This document shows, piece after piece, positions 10,928-24,532 of a DNA stretch of 64,000 bases. The position numbers were made by a program, and so were the translations under genes. The notes below the pieces were generated by a model. The model saw only the letters and a list, made by a program, of their open reading frames with translations. It searched no databases and was not told the origin of the DNA. Positions within the stretch are counted from its first letter, which is position 1; each line of letters begins with the position of its first letter. The DNA is from Molanna angustata (taxonomy: Eukaryota > Arthropoda > Insecta > Trichoptera > Molannidae): assembly GCA_963576475.1 (NCBI GenBank), contig OY754969.1:22355216-22419215 (forward strand), written 5' to 3'.

Positions 10928-11619
10928 ATATTTGACAGAGCTAATATATTTTCATTAAATGTGTGATATAATTCGCTTAATTGCCCTACATTTTCACCAA
11001 CTAAAGATTTGCATTGAAACATTTTATTCATGTAATATTCAAATTGTAATCTTGTATTAGTATAATGTCCACACAATGTACTCCAAGCAATATTATAATT
11101 ATCACTAATCAGTGGTAAATTAACAAATGTTGATGCAAATCCCTTTATGGACGTTCGCAAATAATGAAATTTTTCTATGTCTGTATATCCAATATTATCA
11201 TGAATCAATGACACAAACATGTCATGAAACGAATTCCAATTTTCGACGTTGGAATCAAAAACAGGTAAATTTACTATAGGAGCTCTCTGAATTTTATTAC
11301 ATACATCAGTTGCATTTATTTTCACACCATTAGATAAACGATTTTTAAATCTCATTATTTCAAAATACATAATGTCACTTTTCTGAATTATTTCACTCAA
11401 CTCTTTCAACTCTGTATCACATTTTGTATCAGTATATATTCCAATCAAGCTGTCACTTAATTCATTGACCAATTTATACCATTCATCAACTCTCTGACAC
11501 CTAGCTAAAAATATTTCATCTCGTTCGATATTGCCTTTTTCACACAGATCTCTTAATTCATATGTATTCCTAATTCTAGAAATAGCATTTAACATCCTTG
11601 CTTTAATGTTATCAGCCAT
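10928..11619 (-). CDS. gag: BEL/Pao gag (DUF1759-like) N-terminal part
   Basis: About 230 residues from an ATG at 11619. The region around residues 115-200 has the DUF1759 capsid pattern: LPVFDSNVENWNSFHDMF, then YLRTSIKG.A, then Y..AWSTLCGHY. The frame runs into the inserted LINE at 10927 and stops there after a few foreign codons. Beyond the insertion the pol frame resumes in phase across the duplicated target ATATTT, so gag and pol were one continuous frame before the insertion, as is normal for BEL/Pao. The start was chosen because it lies about 300 bp inside the 5' LTR and no upstream in-frame ATG is seen. Confidence 0.85.
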
Positions 11620-11900
11620 TTTAAAACTTTAAACTTATACTTATAAACTATAATTGCATGCAAACACAAATTCACTGTATCAATAATAATGTGGTATTTT
11701 ATTCTACCCGACTGCATTCACAATAATGTTATTAACATTAATATGGTACCTTATTATACCTCACAATAATCACAAAATAATATTATGTGATAATTAATCA
11801 CCATAATATTGTAACAAAATTGAGTACCTACAAATTACTATTTGAAACCACCGCAACATGCAGAATTCGCAACAAATAACACAAAAAAAAACACTTCAAA

Positions 11901-11918
11901 TTCGGTTAGAAGGGCCAA
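11901..11918 (-). promoter_or_regulatory. Candidate primer-binding site
   Basis: Just inside the 5' LTR, about 7 nt away, the minus strand reads TGGCCCTTCTAACCGAA. It begins with the TGG expected of a tRNA 3'-CCA complement. The tRNA used was not identified. Confidence 0.35.
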
Positions 11919-11925
11919 AATTTTA

Positions 11926-12188
11926 TGTAGAAAACATCAGGTGATGGGTATTAGATGGTAGGTAGTGGACTGTATTTTTAAACAATCTCACCGATGCTTC
12001 TATACTCCTGGTTCACTGATTATTTTTTTCTGTGCACACATCCACACGCAGTGGTCTTCAAACTTGTACTGGTTAATTTCTTTCTTGACACTTATTGTCA
12101 CCCAAAATTATTTTGACAAGTGACAATTCTCATACATCGGTGAGGGGACAATGGCATGGAAAGGATTTAAAGGAAATATGCTTCTACA
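11926..12188 (-). repeat. 5' LTR of the BEL/Pao element
   Basis: 263 bp, TG...CA, near-identical to 5416-5677. It is the 5' LTR because the element is read on the minus strand. The adjoining AGTAT at 12189 is one half of the target duplication. Confidence 0.95.
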
Positions 12189-12239
12189 AGTATTATTAGT
12201 AATTCGTTCAAATGGCTTAGGTATTTTTTAATTGGTTGA

Positions 12240-12596
12240 CCTCGACCTCTCATTTTATTTTTATTTTATTTATACATCTTCATGTACAGCAAGTGTACAA
12301 AGGCGGGTTTATTGCAATTAAGGCAATTTCTTCCAACCGACCCGAGCAACGTGAAGTCTCTAAAGCAAAATTGGTACAATAGTAGGTATTTAGCGAGAAA
12401 AAAAACACAAAGAGAGAAAAAAATAATAATAACACTGATCAAAGCAACGAGGAAAAGAAAGAGGGTACGGAAGGATATAGAAGGAACATTGCGGAACTAT
12501 TTAACATTAAAAGTTTTTGTAGTTTACCTTTAAATATATGCATGGATTGAGATGACGTTACTTCATTACTTATGTAGACCATTCCATAGTCTAGGT
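12240..12596 (-). pseudogene. LINE C-terminus and 3' UTR remnant interrupted by a hAT
   Basis: On the minus strand the sequence across 13195-13165 and 12596-12480 reads in pieces like the last codons of a CR1/Jockey-type LINE (..NGLHK.., ..ISIHAYIFKGKLQKLL..). A 3' UTR follows and ends in a TTTATTT-rich tail near 12250-12275. The hAT at 12597-13164 inserted into it. Confidence 0.5.
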
Positions 12597-13164
12597 CAGG
12601 GATGGGCAAACAGTCGATCGCGATCGACCGGTCGATCGCGAGCGGTTTTAGGGTCGATCGCGCGGATACTTACAATTTTTTTGTGAGGATGTTGAAATAA
12701 TTGCTTCTGAAATATCGAATACTTGTGATATGGACTTGCCTTCTCTTGAAAACGAGATAATGCAGATTATTTCAGACATACACATCAAAGCCAGAGCAAC
12801 AGATACCACATTTTGGTCTCTTTTAACGCAAGAAAAATGCCCAAATCTTAAAGCAAATTGCCCAACAATTAACTGCTTTGTTTGGGTCAACGTATTTGTG
12901 TGAATCTGCATTTTTGAAATGAAAATAATTAAGTAAAAATACCACAATCGGCTTATTGACGAACATCTGTCTTCGTGTTTACGTTTGGCACTTAGTAAAT
13001 ACGTGCCTTCCTACGAGATATTAGCGGAAAACACGCAGTGCCATTCATCGACCTCTAAGTAGTATGTAGGTAAGTACCAATTATTTTTTCTGCTTGTGAG
13101 TCGATCGCTTGTCGTCCAATTTTTATGTTGTAGACCGCCGATAGTGTAAGTCTGCCCACCCCTG
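12597..13164 (+). mobile_element. Short hAT DNA transposon (CAGGGRTGGGCARAC TIR)
   Basis: 568 bp with imperfect terminal inverted repeats CAGGGATGGGCAAAC (12597) and the complement of GTCTGCCCACCCCTG (ending 13164). The 8-bp target duplication is GTCTAGGT / GTCTTGGT (12589-12596, 13165-13172) with one mismatch. The 5' subterminal part has dense CGATCG palindromes. Only the end of the transposase gene remains, so it is an internally deleted, non-autonomous copy. Confidence 0.9.
12691..13062 (+). pseudogene. hAT transposase C-terminal dimerisation domain remnant
   Basis: The frame reads ..ATDTTFWSLLTQEKCPNLKA.., then a segment related to SLFGSTYLCES.FS.MKIIKSKY, then HNRLIDEHLSSCLRLALSKY. This is the hAT C-terminal dimerisation domain of the GTF2IRD2/ZBED5-like group. 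At least two in-frame stops occur (about 12901 and 12933). It ends at a TAG near 13062, just inside the 3' TIR. Confidence 0.85.
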
Positions 13165-13172
13165 GTCTTGGT

Positions 13173-13427
13173 GATTATATTAAAAAGAAGAGTTGAAAAT
13201 TCTGTTTTGTGGGTATGTACAGCAGATCCAAGGGGTAGATCGTGATTTGACGTTATTTTTTAAATATTCTTGTATATTATCTTCGTCAGACGTTCTTCAT
13301 TCATTCTTTCCATGCAACCTGAAAGTCACCCACCGCTTACCCGGGTATCTCAGGCGCGTTAGCACCTCTTTACCCGCACTTACTTGCAAATCTTTTTACG
13401 CAGGCGGGCTCGGAGTTTGCCGGATTC
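13173..13427 (-). pseudogene. Mixed LINE fragments
   Basis: 13173-13195 continues the LINE C-terminus interrupted by the hAT. On the minus strand, about 13340-13255 contains MERMNEERLTKIIYK, matching the HIERMSDDRLTKKVYK block of the RTE-like copy at 42484-43280. The rest is not assigned. Confidence 0.4.
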
Positions 13428-13505
13428 ACTTAGTTTTATTTCAAAAACTTACTTTGTAGTATTAACACTTAGTTTTATTTCAAAAACTTACTTTGTAATA
13501 TTAAC
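13428..13505. repeat. 39-bp tandem duplication
   Basis: Two head-to-tail copies of a 39-bp unit beginning ACTTAGTTTTATTTCAAAAA (13428 and 13467), differing at one base. Confidence 0.9.
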
Positions 13506-13960
13506 ATTGACTTGATTGTTTTTCGAACGAGGACGATTAAAAATGATTAATTGATATTTGGAGCGATTTAAAGACGATTCGATTATCACAGGATAAGAGA
13601 AAAAGGAGGGGGATAGTTAATTTTACAATATGTATGTATACCTAGTGTCCCGGGGCATTTAGTCGGGAAAAATCTCGATTCGATTTTATCTCGCTTCACT
13701 TCATTTTCCAGATACCAATATAAACGGATAACGGTAATTGGGTATTCGATTCTCCACAGTAAAATCTTTTAATAAAAGTGGTGGGTAAGTACCTACACAG
13801 ATGCAAATAACTATATAATATTGAGTTGATTTTTTTTGTTATCTTCCCGATGAGTTAGACTGGCTTAACTTAAATGTACTTATTAATAAAACAAAATAAA
13901 TTTTCATAATGTTTCATGTTTATGGATTTTGCTTTTATACTTTTCCAGTTGTCGATTTGT
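13506..13960. other. AT-rich DNA, nothing recognised
   Basis: No gene or element end recognised. Confidence 0.4.
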
Positions 13961-13961
13961 G

Positions 13962-14583
13962 GCCTAGGTTGCGGCTCTAAGGGCCTAGGCAGTAAAGGCG
14001 GGGGTGGGCGGCCGACGCTGTTGTGCCCTCGTCAATTCTGTACTTAGAGAAGAGTAGGACGAACGCCTTTAGTCTCGCTCGGCAGTGACTCGTCAACTGT
14101 GGCGAATGTTGTTGTGTGGTTCGGGCACACCGCCGGCGCAGACGTCGGGTCAGACATCCTGTGTTGACAACTAGACGTCAAATCTGACAGGTGATGATTG
14201 CGTCGGATGCCCCCGGTGTTAGCCCGCGGAACCTTCGGACGCCAACACGAGTACCGATGCGTCGGGATATAAGCCTAGGTTGCGGCTCTAAGGGCCTAGG
14301 CAGTAAAGGCGGGGGTGGGCGGCCGACGCTGTTGTGCCCTCGTCATTCTGTACTTAGAGAAGAGCAGGACGGACGCCTCTAGTCTCGCTCGGCAGTTACT
14401 CGTCAACTGTGGCGAATGTTGTTGTGTGGTTCGGGCACACCGCCGGCGCAGACGTCGGGTCAGACATCCTGTGTTGACAACTAGACGTCAAATCTGACAG
14501 GTGATGATTGCGTCGGATGCCCCCGGTGTTAGCCCGCGGAACCTTCGGACGCCAACACGAGGACCGAGGGGTCGGGGTACAAG
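13962..14583. repeat. GC-rich 311-bp tandem duplication
   Basis: Two near-identical units (start 13962 and 14273, period 311 bp), far richer in G+C than the flanks. A partial continuation with the same character runs to about 14785. Open frames inside differ between strands and units and show no family motif. The arrangement resembles promoter monomers in the 5' UTR of a non-LTR retrotransposon, but no adjoining ORF1 was recognised, so this is only an inference. Confidence 0.8.
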
Positions 14584-14892
14584 CCCCTCCGACTTGAAAC
14601 GGAGTGTTCTTAGCGGCCGATTTCGAGACCAATCGGAGGCCCTGACGTGTGTGGTTGGATTCTCGGGGGCAGTGGTTGAACCCGATGGATGGTGGATATT
14701 TGTGTTTGTCCAATGTTGCGGCTGCGTCCGGTGGTGAACAGGACCAATGGGCTCTATAGCGTCGCCGGCGTGGAAGTGGATCGCGATCTCCCTCGATGTC
14801 GATTTGTTCAAGAGAATTTATTTCTACTATCGAAATAGTTTCAAACCATGATCCACGAGATTTGTATGGTCAGGTCTAGTCAAAAAACACCA

Positions 14893-15530
14893 AATGCAAT
14901 AGATTTACCAGTATTGAATATATGCTTGAGCAGTTGAAAATTTTGACAGTGAAACATTAAATAATTCTGTATGTGCTAATTTTTATTTACAAATTAAAAA
15001 ATAGACTTTTACCACCTTATTTACAAAAAAATATTATGTACAATTTTGAAGTTCACGCATACCCGACGAGAAGTAGGCGGGACCTGGCAGGTACACAAAA
15101 TAGTGTGTACTACAAAGGCTTACAACTTTATAATGATTTGCCTGAATGTGTAAAGGAGGCGTCTAGTCTTGCCGCTTTTCGTCGCTTAGGTGCTGAATAC
15201 ATAAAACAAAAGTTTTTTTTAAAAATCGTGTGTTTCTAATGTTTATATATTATGTTCTAAGACTATAATATCTGTTTTGCTTGTTTTGATACTATATTAT
15301 TATTATTTTTTTCATGTTCTTTGATGTCTTCTATTGTGGTAGTGTGTTTCCTTTTTTTTACTTTGTGTTTTATTGTTATTGATAGATACGTGTCTTTTTT
15401 GTGTGTTCATTTAGTCATCCGATGTTGATTTGTTTATTTTTATTGTTTGTTTTTATTTTCGTTTATACTAGATGTAAGAAATTGTATTTTTTTACATCTA
15501 AATAAAATATATACTATACAATACAATACA
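14893..15530 (+). mobile_element. 5'-truncated CR1/Jockey-type LINE nested in Helitron-like copy 3
   Basis: Interrupts the Helitron-like sequence between CACCAA (about 14892) and CTTCGCA (15531). It carries the last ~85 codons of an RT-bearing ORF, about 290 bp of T-rich 3' UTR, and an (ATACA)n tail at about 15514-15530. Confidence 0.7.
14973..15239 (+). pseudogene. LINE RT C-terminal fragment
   Basis: 88 codons reading ..YPTRSRRDLAGTQNSVYYKG, LYNDLPECVKEASSLAAFRR and ending EYIKQKFF.... This is the C-terminus of a CR1/Jockey-type polyprotein (N-T-R-x-x-x, then YN-x-LP, then F+..L). A second copy lies at 38458-38679. The RT core is absent. Confidence 0.75.
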
Positions 15531-16333
15531 ACTTCGCAAGTCAGGCTAGATATATGTTACATATATGGATTAACTAAGAAATCGGAGTAGAACATTAAGT
15601 GCAGAACATTCGGAGTAGAACATTTAGTTCTATGTCCCCTCCCCCCCTTATAACAGTTGATCCGCCTGATTTATAGAACCTTAAATATAGAAATGTTTAG
15701 GCCAACAAAACTTTTGTACTCAATGTTTTTCCATGTATCTCAAAAACTATAAAAGCAAGCATGCTGAACATTTTTAAAAATGTAAGTACACAAATAATAT
15801 ACATTTTTATTGACAAACTTTTTACAATATCCCAACTTCGTCTCTATTGAGATGTTAAAACGTTTGTCAGTAAAAATATCATTTGACTCCCGACAGGGAA
15901 AAAAATCCAATGTCTGCGTACATGCAATTAAAAAAATATTGAAATAAAATATCTTGAAACGGTTTTTACAAAACCATTTAACTGCTTATATTTACACTTT
16001 TTTTAAAATATCGAAAAACGACGAAACACTAAATTATAAACATTGAAGCAGTGGAAAATACACAATATCTATGGGGACTCTCAACAGTTTGATACTTCAT
16101 CTACATACATACAAATCATCGAGCTATTTACATATTTTGGGTAGGAAGAAAGGACTGGCCTCCCCATACTATCCTATTTCGACATACATACATGTTTCGT
16201 ATAGAAAATAAAACATCTTTAAATATTGTCTAATTTGGATTTAAGGGTTTATCATTTGGTAATACGTAATCTTCAAGTACCTATACGTACTATCGCCAAT
16301 GACATGTGGATCTCATATGTTACATACAACTAG

Positions 16334-19028
<2,695 letters not shown>

Positions 19029-19852
19029 AAACACTAATAACAAGATCAAAAAGAATTGCAGACCACGAGCATAAAAAACAAGAATTAGAATACACGAAAA
19101 ATGCTCTACGTTGTAATGGTTTCTCAGACTATATAATAAACAAAGCATTAAAGAGTCCAAAAACAGTGAAAGAAAAATCCAATGAAACACCATTATCAAC
19201 AGCCCGACTACCATATATCAAAGGCGTCACCGATAAAATCAGCCGTCTATTAAACAAAAATAACATACGTACCGTTTTCAGCAGAACAAATAAAATATCA
19301 ACCTTTCTAAGAAACCCGAAAGACATCATTCCACTTGAAGCTCATGGAGTATATGAAATACCGTGCGGATCGTGCAATAAGACTTATGTAGGAAGAACCA
19401 ATCGAAAAGTTGAAGCACGAATAGCGGAGCACAGAGTCGACATGAGAAACAAAAAACTTACATCCTCACTTGTACAACACTCGCTCACAGAAGGACATAC
19501 AATAGATTTTGACCATTCAAAAATAATAGCAAGTTTAAACAGTGAACCTCTCAGAATTTACAGGGAAGCTATAGAAATATATAAGAGAAGGGATATAATG
19601 AACAATCGGGACGACGGAGTTCGTTTGCCTAGTACCTGGAAGAACATTTTATATGACAAACAATACAATAATAATATTAATAATACCATAGCGAAAATAA
19701 CCCCAAAACACAACAATAATAATATTAATGTCACAACTAAAATTAACAATAAATCACAACACAAAAATAATGATAAAATATTATTACCAACGAACACGAC
19801 AGCAGGTGGGCGTGTCACAAGGAGCCAATCACGTCGCGCTAACAATATTTGA
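19029..19852 (+). pseudogene. PLE-A ORF 3' half: GIY-YIG endonuclease (plus-strand arm)
   Basis: About 274 codons from TLITRSKRI to the stop at 19852. It has the same GIY-YIG motif and the RIYREAIEIYKR segment as the left arm, with few differences (for example a Ser/Thr change near SRTNKISTFL). The RT domain is absent, so this arm alone cannot support retrotransposition. Confidence 0.88.
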
Positions 19853-19950
19853 CATAAGCGGCCATCTTGTACGCTACGAGTCACTTGACGGTGAGCTTTC
19901 AGTGTGAGTAGACGTGTGTCGCGCGCGTGCTTTTCGTTAAGTCCTTGAAA

Positions 19951-20005
19951 ATGCCTGGTGATATTCAGGCGAAACGTCGGAAGACAAATGGTCTTAGTCA
20001 AGACC
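19951..20005 (+). other. Three-hairpin motif at the PLE-A ORF start
   Basis: Three short stems in a row overlap the first codons: GCCTG/CAGGC (19953-19957, 19966-19970), then GAAAC, then GTC-GGAA-GAC (19976-19985), then GGTCTT-AGTC-AAGACC (19990-20005). The corresponding PLE-B site has stems at the same places with different bases. GAAA between stems 1 and 2, and the CTGGTGA block, recall hammerhead-ribozyme core elements, but the full core is not met. Confidence 0.55.
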
Positions 20006-20070
20006 TACTGACACGGGAAAACCGAGATAAAAATATTATAACATATTTCACCCGTGAAAACATCAAATAT

Positions 20071-21196
<1,126 letters not shown>

Positions 21197-23082
21197 TTCC
21201 GCCGAAAAGAAATATATCTCTCGATGAAATACGAGCTCTTAAAGAATTACGCGCAAATAAAGATATAATTATTCTTCCGGCAGATAAGGGAAACGCAACA
21301 GTAATCATGAAAAGCGAAGATTATCACATTAAAATTACTAATTTGCTTAACGATCCGGCTTATAAACTGCATCCTAATAATCCTATAACATACTTAGAAA
21401 AAACGACTAAAACTAAAATTATGTCATCCAAATTAAGTCCCGAATTAAAAAAGTCGTTAATACCTAGAGAAAAATCGTCACGTTTTCCGAAATTATACGG
21501 TTTGCCAAAAATTCATAAGACGGATGTTCCTCTTAGACCCATAGTCAGTTCTGTCGGTTCTCCACTTCAAATGTTATCAAAGTATCTTGCCAACTACTTA
21601 CAACCAGATGTAGAATCAGCGGAATCTTTTGTCAAAAATTCGGAACATTTTATACAAATCATTAAAAATCAAAAATTAAACAAGGGCGACATCCTTGTCA
21701 GTTTTGACGTCGTATCCTTGTTTACCAATATACCCACAGACGAAGCTCTTCAAGCAATAAAATAAATGAGTGACCCACCGAAGGACATAATAACTTTAAT
21801 AGAACATTGCCTCAATAACACATTTTTCACTTATAATAACGACATGTACAAACAAGTAAAAGGAGCACCAATGGGTCTATCTCTTTCACCGCCAGTCGCT
21901 AACATATTTATGACCAAGTTAGAAAAGGAAGCTATAGATAGAGCGCGCTTAAAACCAAAGCTATGGATTAGATACGTGGACGATACCTTCGTTATATGGC
22001 CTCACGGTTTGGAGGAACTTAACAAATTTCTTGATTTTCTGAACGATCTCCACAATAACATCAAATTCACAATGGAGATAGAAAACAACGGTGAAATACC
22101 TTTTCTTGATGTTCTCGTAATCAAAAAAGACGATGGCACTCTCGGCCACACTGTGTACAGAAAATCAACACATACCAACAGATATCTCCACGCATCGTCG
22201 AACCATCATCCAGCACAAATCGCCTCTGTAGCAAACACCTTGGTAACACGATCATTAAGGATAGCCGACTCCGAAAACATTCAAAACGAATTAGAGTATC
22301 TTAAAAACGCGCTACGAAATAACGGTTTTTCTAATTTTACGATAAATAATGCAGTAAAAAATCAAACTAATAAAAATTATAATAAAAAAGATACGTCAAC
22401 TAAAGTAAAGCCACTCTCCATTGCGTTTTTGCCTTACATAAAAGGCACTACAGACAAAATCAGTCACCTACTTTATAAACATAATATTCGCACCATTTTT
22501 AGAACAGACAACAAAATTTCATCCTTTTTAAAAAGTCCGAAAGATAAAATACCATTAGAGTCACACGGTATTTACGAAATCCCATGCGGTGATTGCTCAA
22601 AAACTTACATAGGCAGGACAAATCGCAGAATCTCGGCGCGCGTCTCTGAACATCGCGTAGATGTTAAAAACCGGAAACTAACTTCATCTCTTGTAAATCA
22701 CTCATTGACCGAAAATCACTCCATAGACTTTGAAAATTCAAAAGTAGTCGCGAATATTAACAATGAAACATTTAGAATTTACAGGGAAGCAATCGAAATA
22801 TATAAAAGAAGCAACAGTATAATGAATAACAGGGACGATAGCATTCGAATCCCGACCGCATGGACAAGTGTACTTGAAAACAACATTTTTAAAAACCATA
22901 GTAATCAAACTACCAATATTTCAAACAATAGTCACATTAAAAACATTAGTAAAATTCTTAGTAAGCCGAAAACTGATAATCCACCTGTAAACAATATACC
23001 GTTAAGTACTAGAGTCACTAGAAGCCAAACAAAACGCAATAATGACGTCATTGGGGAAATCCACCCCTCCACTAACACTTGA
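21197..23082 (+). pseudogene. PLE-B ORF, unit 1 (5'-truncated, internal stop)
   Basis: Carries RT and endonuclease but lacks the first ~255 codons. An in-frame TAA at 21763-21765, followed at once by ATG, splits the RT between the FDVVSLFTNIP motif and the GAPMGLSLSP motif. The downstream half contains IRYVDDTFVIW and the GIY-YIG motif and stops at 23082. Confidence 0.9.
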
Positions 23083-23188
23083 CGCGGCTTCCTTTCAAAC
23101 TTTCACTTGGTAGTAAGCTTTCGACTCGAACGGACGTGCGTGCACTATCCCTCGAGACGAAAATTTATTAACAAGGCGCCTTTAGAAA
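21197..23188 (+). mobile_element. PLE-B unit 1 (5'-truncated)
   Basis: Starts inside the ORF at LPPKRNISLDEI, just before the RT, and runs to the start of unit 2. It is the first member of the tandem array, and the point where it begins is the head-to-head junction with the inverted copy. Confidence 0.93.
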
Positions 23189-23243
23189 ATGTCTGATGAG
23201 ATTCAGACGAAACGTCGGCAGACGACTGATTCTCTCGGGAATC
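23189..23243 (+). other. Three-hairpin motif at the PLE-B ORF start
   Basis: Stems GTCTG/CAGAC (23191-23195, 23204-23208), then GAAAC, then CGTC-GGCA-GACG (23213-23224), then GATTC-TCTCGG-GAATC (23228-23243). The first stem differs from PLE-A by a compensatory C-G to T-A change, and the third stem has wholly different bases at the same place. CTGATGA and GAAA match hammerhead core blocks, but the UH cleavage step and a proper stem II are not seen. Identical motifs begin units 3, 4 and 5 (25956, 29304, 32654). Confidence 0.55.
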
Positions 23244-24532
23244 ATAATTTGACGCGGGTTATCCCCAAAATACTTAATAATAACATATTTTGTACTCGCG
23301 AAAACCTTAGATTTAACATAAATAACCTCTACGGGGAGGAAATATACAGTGAAACGAAAAAGTTTGAAAAATTAAAGTCAAAACACGCGAAGCTTCTATG
23401 TGACCTAACCTTTTTGTGTCGATGTCGTGATAAAAAAGTAGTGCCAAAGTGTTTTCAACTGAGACAACGCGGTAGCAGAAAATCGGTGAGAAAAATTCTT
23501 TATAATACTAGTTTTTCCCTCATACGCGACGAAATCGGTTACATTCATTTACAATTACATACACTTGGTACTGATATTAAAAATCTTCATTTAAAACTTT
23601 CTAATATATTACATCCATTAATATGGTCCGAATTAGATAATCTCATTCATAATAGAATTGAAACGAATAATAAAATAAACTCCGACCGCCAAATAAGTAA
23701 ATTCACGCGTATCGAAAATAATATCAAAAAAGTAGAATACCAACAGTCTTTAAATACCGATAAAATCATTCACAATCTCACCGATCTTAAATTAAATAAC
23801 GATACAATATCGGTTCTAAGTAAAGGTTTTAATTTTGGTGTTGTTCCTCCGAAAATTCCAAAAGAAGACATTGTTACGGGAATCGAATCAGCCGTATGTA
23901 AACTACCAAATAATATAGCCGAAACTATACGACAAGAAACTTGCCATATACTTAGAAAATCGCTTCCGCCGAAAAGAAATATATCTCTCGATGAAATACG
24001 AGCTCTTAAAGAATTACGCGCAAATAAAGATATAATTATTCTTCCGGCAGATAAGGGAAACGCAACAGTAATCATGAAAAGCGAAGATTATCACATTAAA
24101 ATTACTAATTTGCTTAACGATCCGGCTTATAAACTGCATCCTAATAATCCTATAACATACTTAGAAAAAACGACTAAAACTAAAATTATGTCATCCAAAT
24201 TAAGTCCCGAATTAAAAAAGTCGTTAATACCTAGAGAAAAATCGTCACGTTTTCCGAAATTATACGGTTTGCCAAAAATTCATAAGACGGATGTTCCTCT
24301 TAGACCCATAGTCAGTTCTGTCGGTTCTCCACTTCAAATGTTATCAAAGTATCTTGCCAACTACTTACAACCAGATGTAGAATCAGCGGAATCTTTTGTC
24401 AAAAATTCGGAACATTTTATACAAATCATTAAAAATCAAAAATTAAACAAGGGCGACATCCTTGTCAGTTTTGACGTCGTATCCTTGTTTACCAATATAC
24501 CCACAGACGAAGCTCTTCAAGCAATAAAATAA
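23189..24532 (+). CDS. PLE-B ORF, unit 2, N-terminal part and RT motifs up to FDVVSLFTNIP
   Basis: 447 codons from ATG 23189. The first ~300 residues are the basic, low-complexity N-terminal domain of Penelope-like proteins. RT motifs follow: ILPADKGNATVIM, GLPKIHKTDVPLRPIVSSVG and FDVVSLFTNIP, which supplies the first catalytic Asp. The frame ends at the TAA shared by all units. The start was chosen because it is the first ATG after the 3' UTR of unit 1 and aligns with the PLE-A ATG at 19951. Cellular role: reverse transcription by target priming together with the GIY-YIG domain encoded after the stop. Confidence 0.9.
   Translation: MSDEIQTKRRQTTDSLGNHNLTRVIPKILNNNIFCTRENLRFNINNLYGEEIYSETKKFEKLKSKHAKLLCDLTFLCRCRDKKVVPKCFQLRQRGSRKSVRKILYNTSFSLIRDEIGYIHLQLHTLGTDIKNLHLKLSNILHPLIWSELDNLIHNRIETNNKINSDRQISKFTRIENNIKKVEYQQSLNTDKIIHNLTDLKLNNDTISVLSKGFNFGVVPPKIPKEDIVTGIESAVCKLPNNIAETIRQETCHILRKSLPPKRNISLDEIRALKELRANKDIIILPADKGNATVIMKSEDYHIKITNLLNDPAYKLHPNNPITYLEKTTKTKIMSSKLSPELKKSLIPREKSSRFPKLYGLPKIHKTDVPLRPIVSSVGSPLQMLSKYLANYLQPDVESAESFVKNSEHFIQIIKNQKLNKGDILVSFDVVSLFTNIPTDEALQAIK

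Larger units (their letters stand above)
5416..12188 (-). mobile_element. BEL/Pao LTR retrotransposon, complete with LTRs
   Basis: Two direct repeats, 5416-5677 and 11926-12188, begin TG and end CA. The whole is flanked by the direct repeat AGTAT (5411-5415 and 12189-12193), matching the 5-bp target duplication usual for BEL/Pao. The internal genes run on the minus strand in the BEL/Pao order: gag, zinc knuckles, protease, RT, RNase H, integrase. No envelope-like gene follows the integrase; the 337 bp between the integrase stop and the 3' LTR hold no ORF. The LTRs differ mainly by one T in a T run, which suggests a young insertion. A LINE (10356-10927) has since inserted between gag and pol, and a frameshift breaks the integrase. 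Confidence 0.95.
14790..16333 (+). mobile_element. Helitron-like element, copy 3 (degenerate, interrupted)
   Basis: Diverged copy of the family at 50459-51518. The 5' part, 14790-14892, shares TGTCGATTTGTTC and CAAAAAACACCAA. After a nested LINE it resumes near 15531 (CTTCGCA, CGGAGTAGAACATTTAG, CCCCCCTTATAAC, GTTTGATACTTCATCT, CATACTATCCTAT). It ends ACAACTAG at 16333 followed by T, as in the other two copies. The 3' hairpin has decayed. Confidence 0.75.

Noticed and set aside
14191..14811. Several overlapping frames in the GC-rich duplication
   Set aside because: GC-rich sequence has few stops in all frames; no frame is favoured and none has a family motif.
23189..23243. Calling a complete hammerhead ribozyme at the PLE-B ORF start
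   Set aside because: CTGATGA and GAAA are present, but stem II would be about 1 bp and the expected U-H cleavage position after stem III is A; kept only as a hairpin motif. PLE-A has CTGGTGA, which departs from the core.
23770..24075. Antisense open frames in each PLE-B unit (for example 23770-24075, 24728-24916, 26616-26807)
   Set aside because: Shadows of the RT gene or of the insert; repeated only because the unit is repeated, with no family motif.
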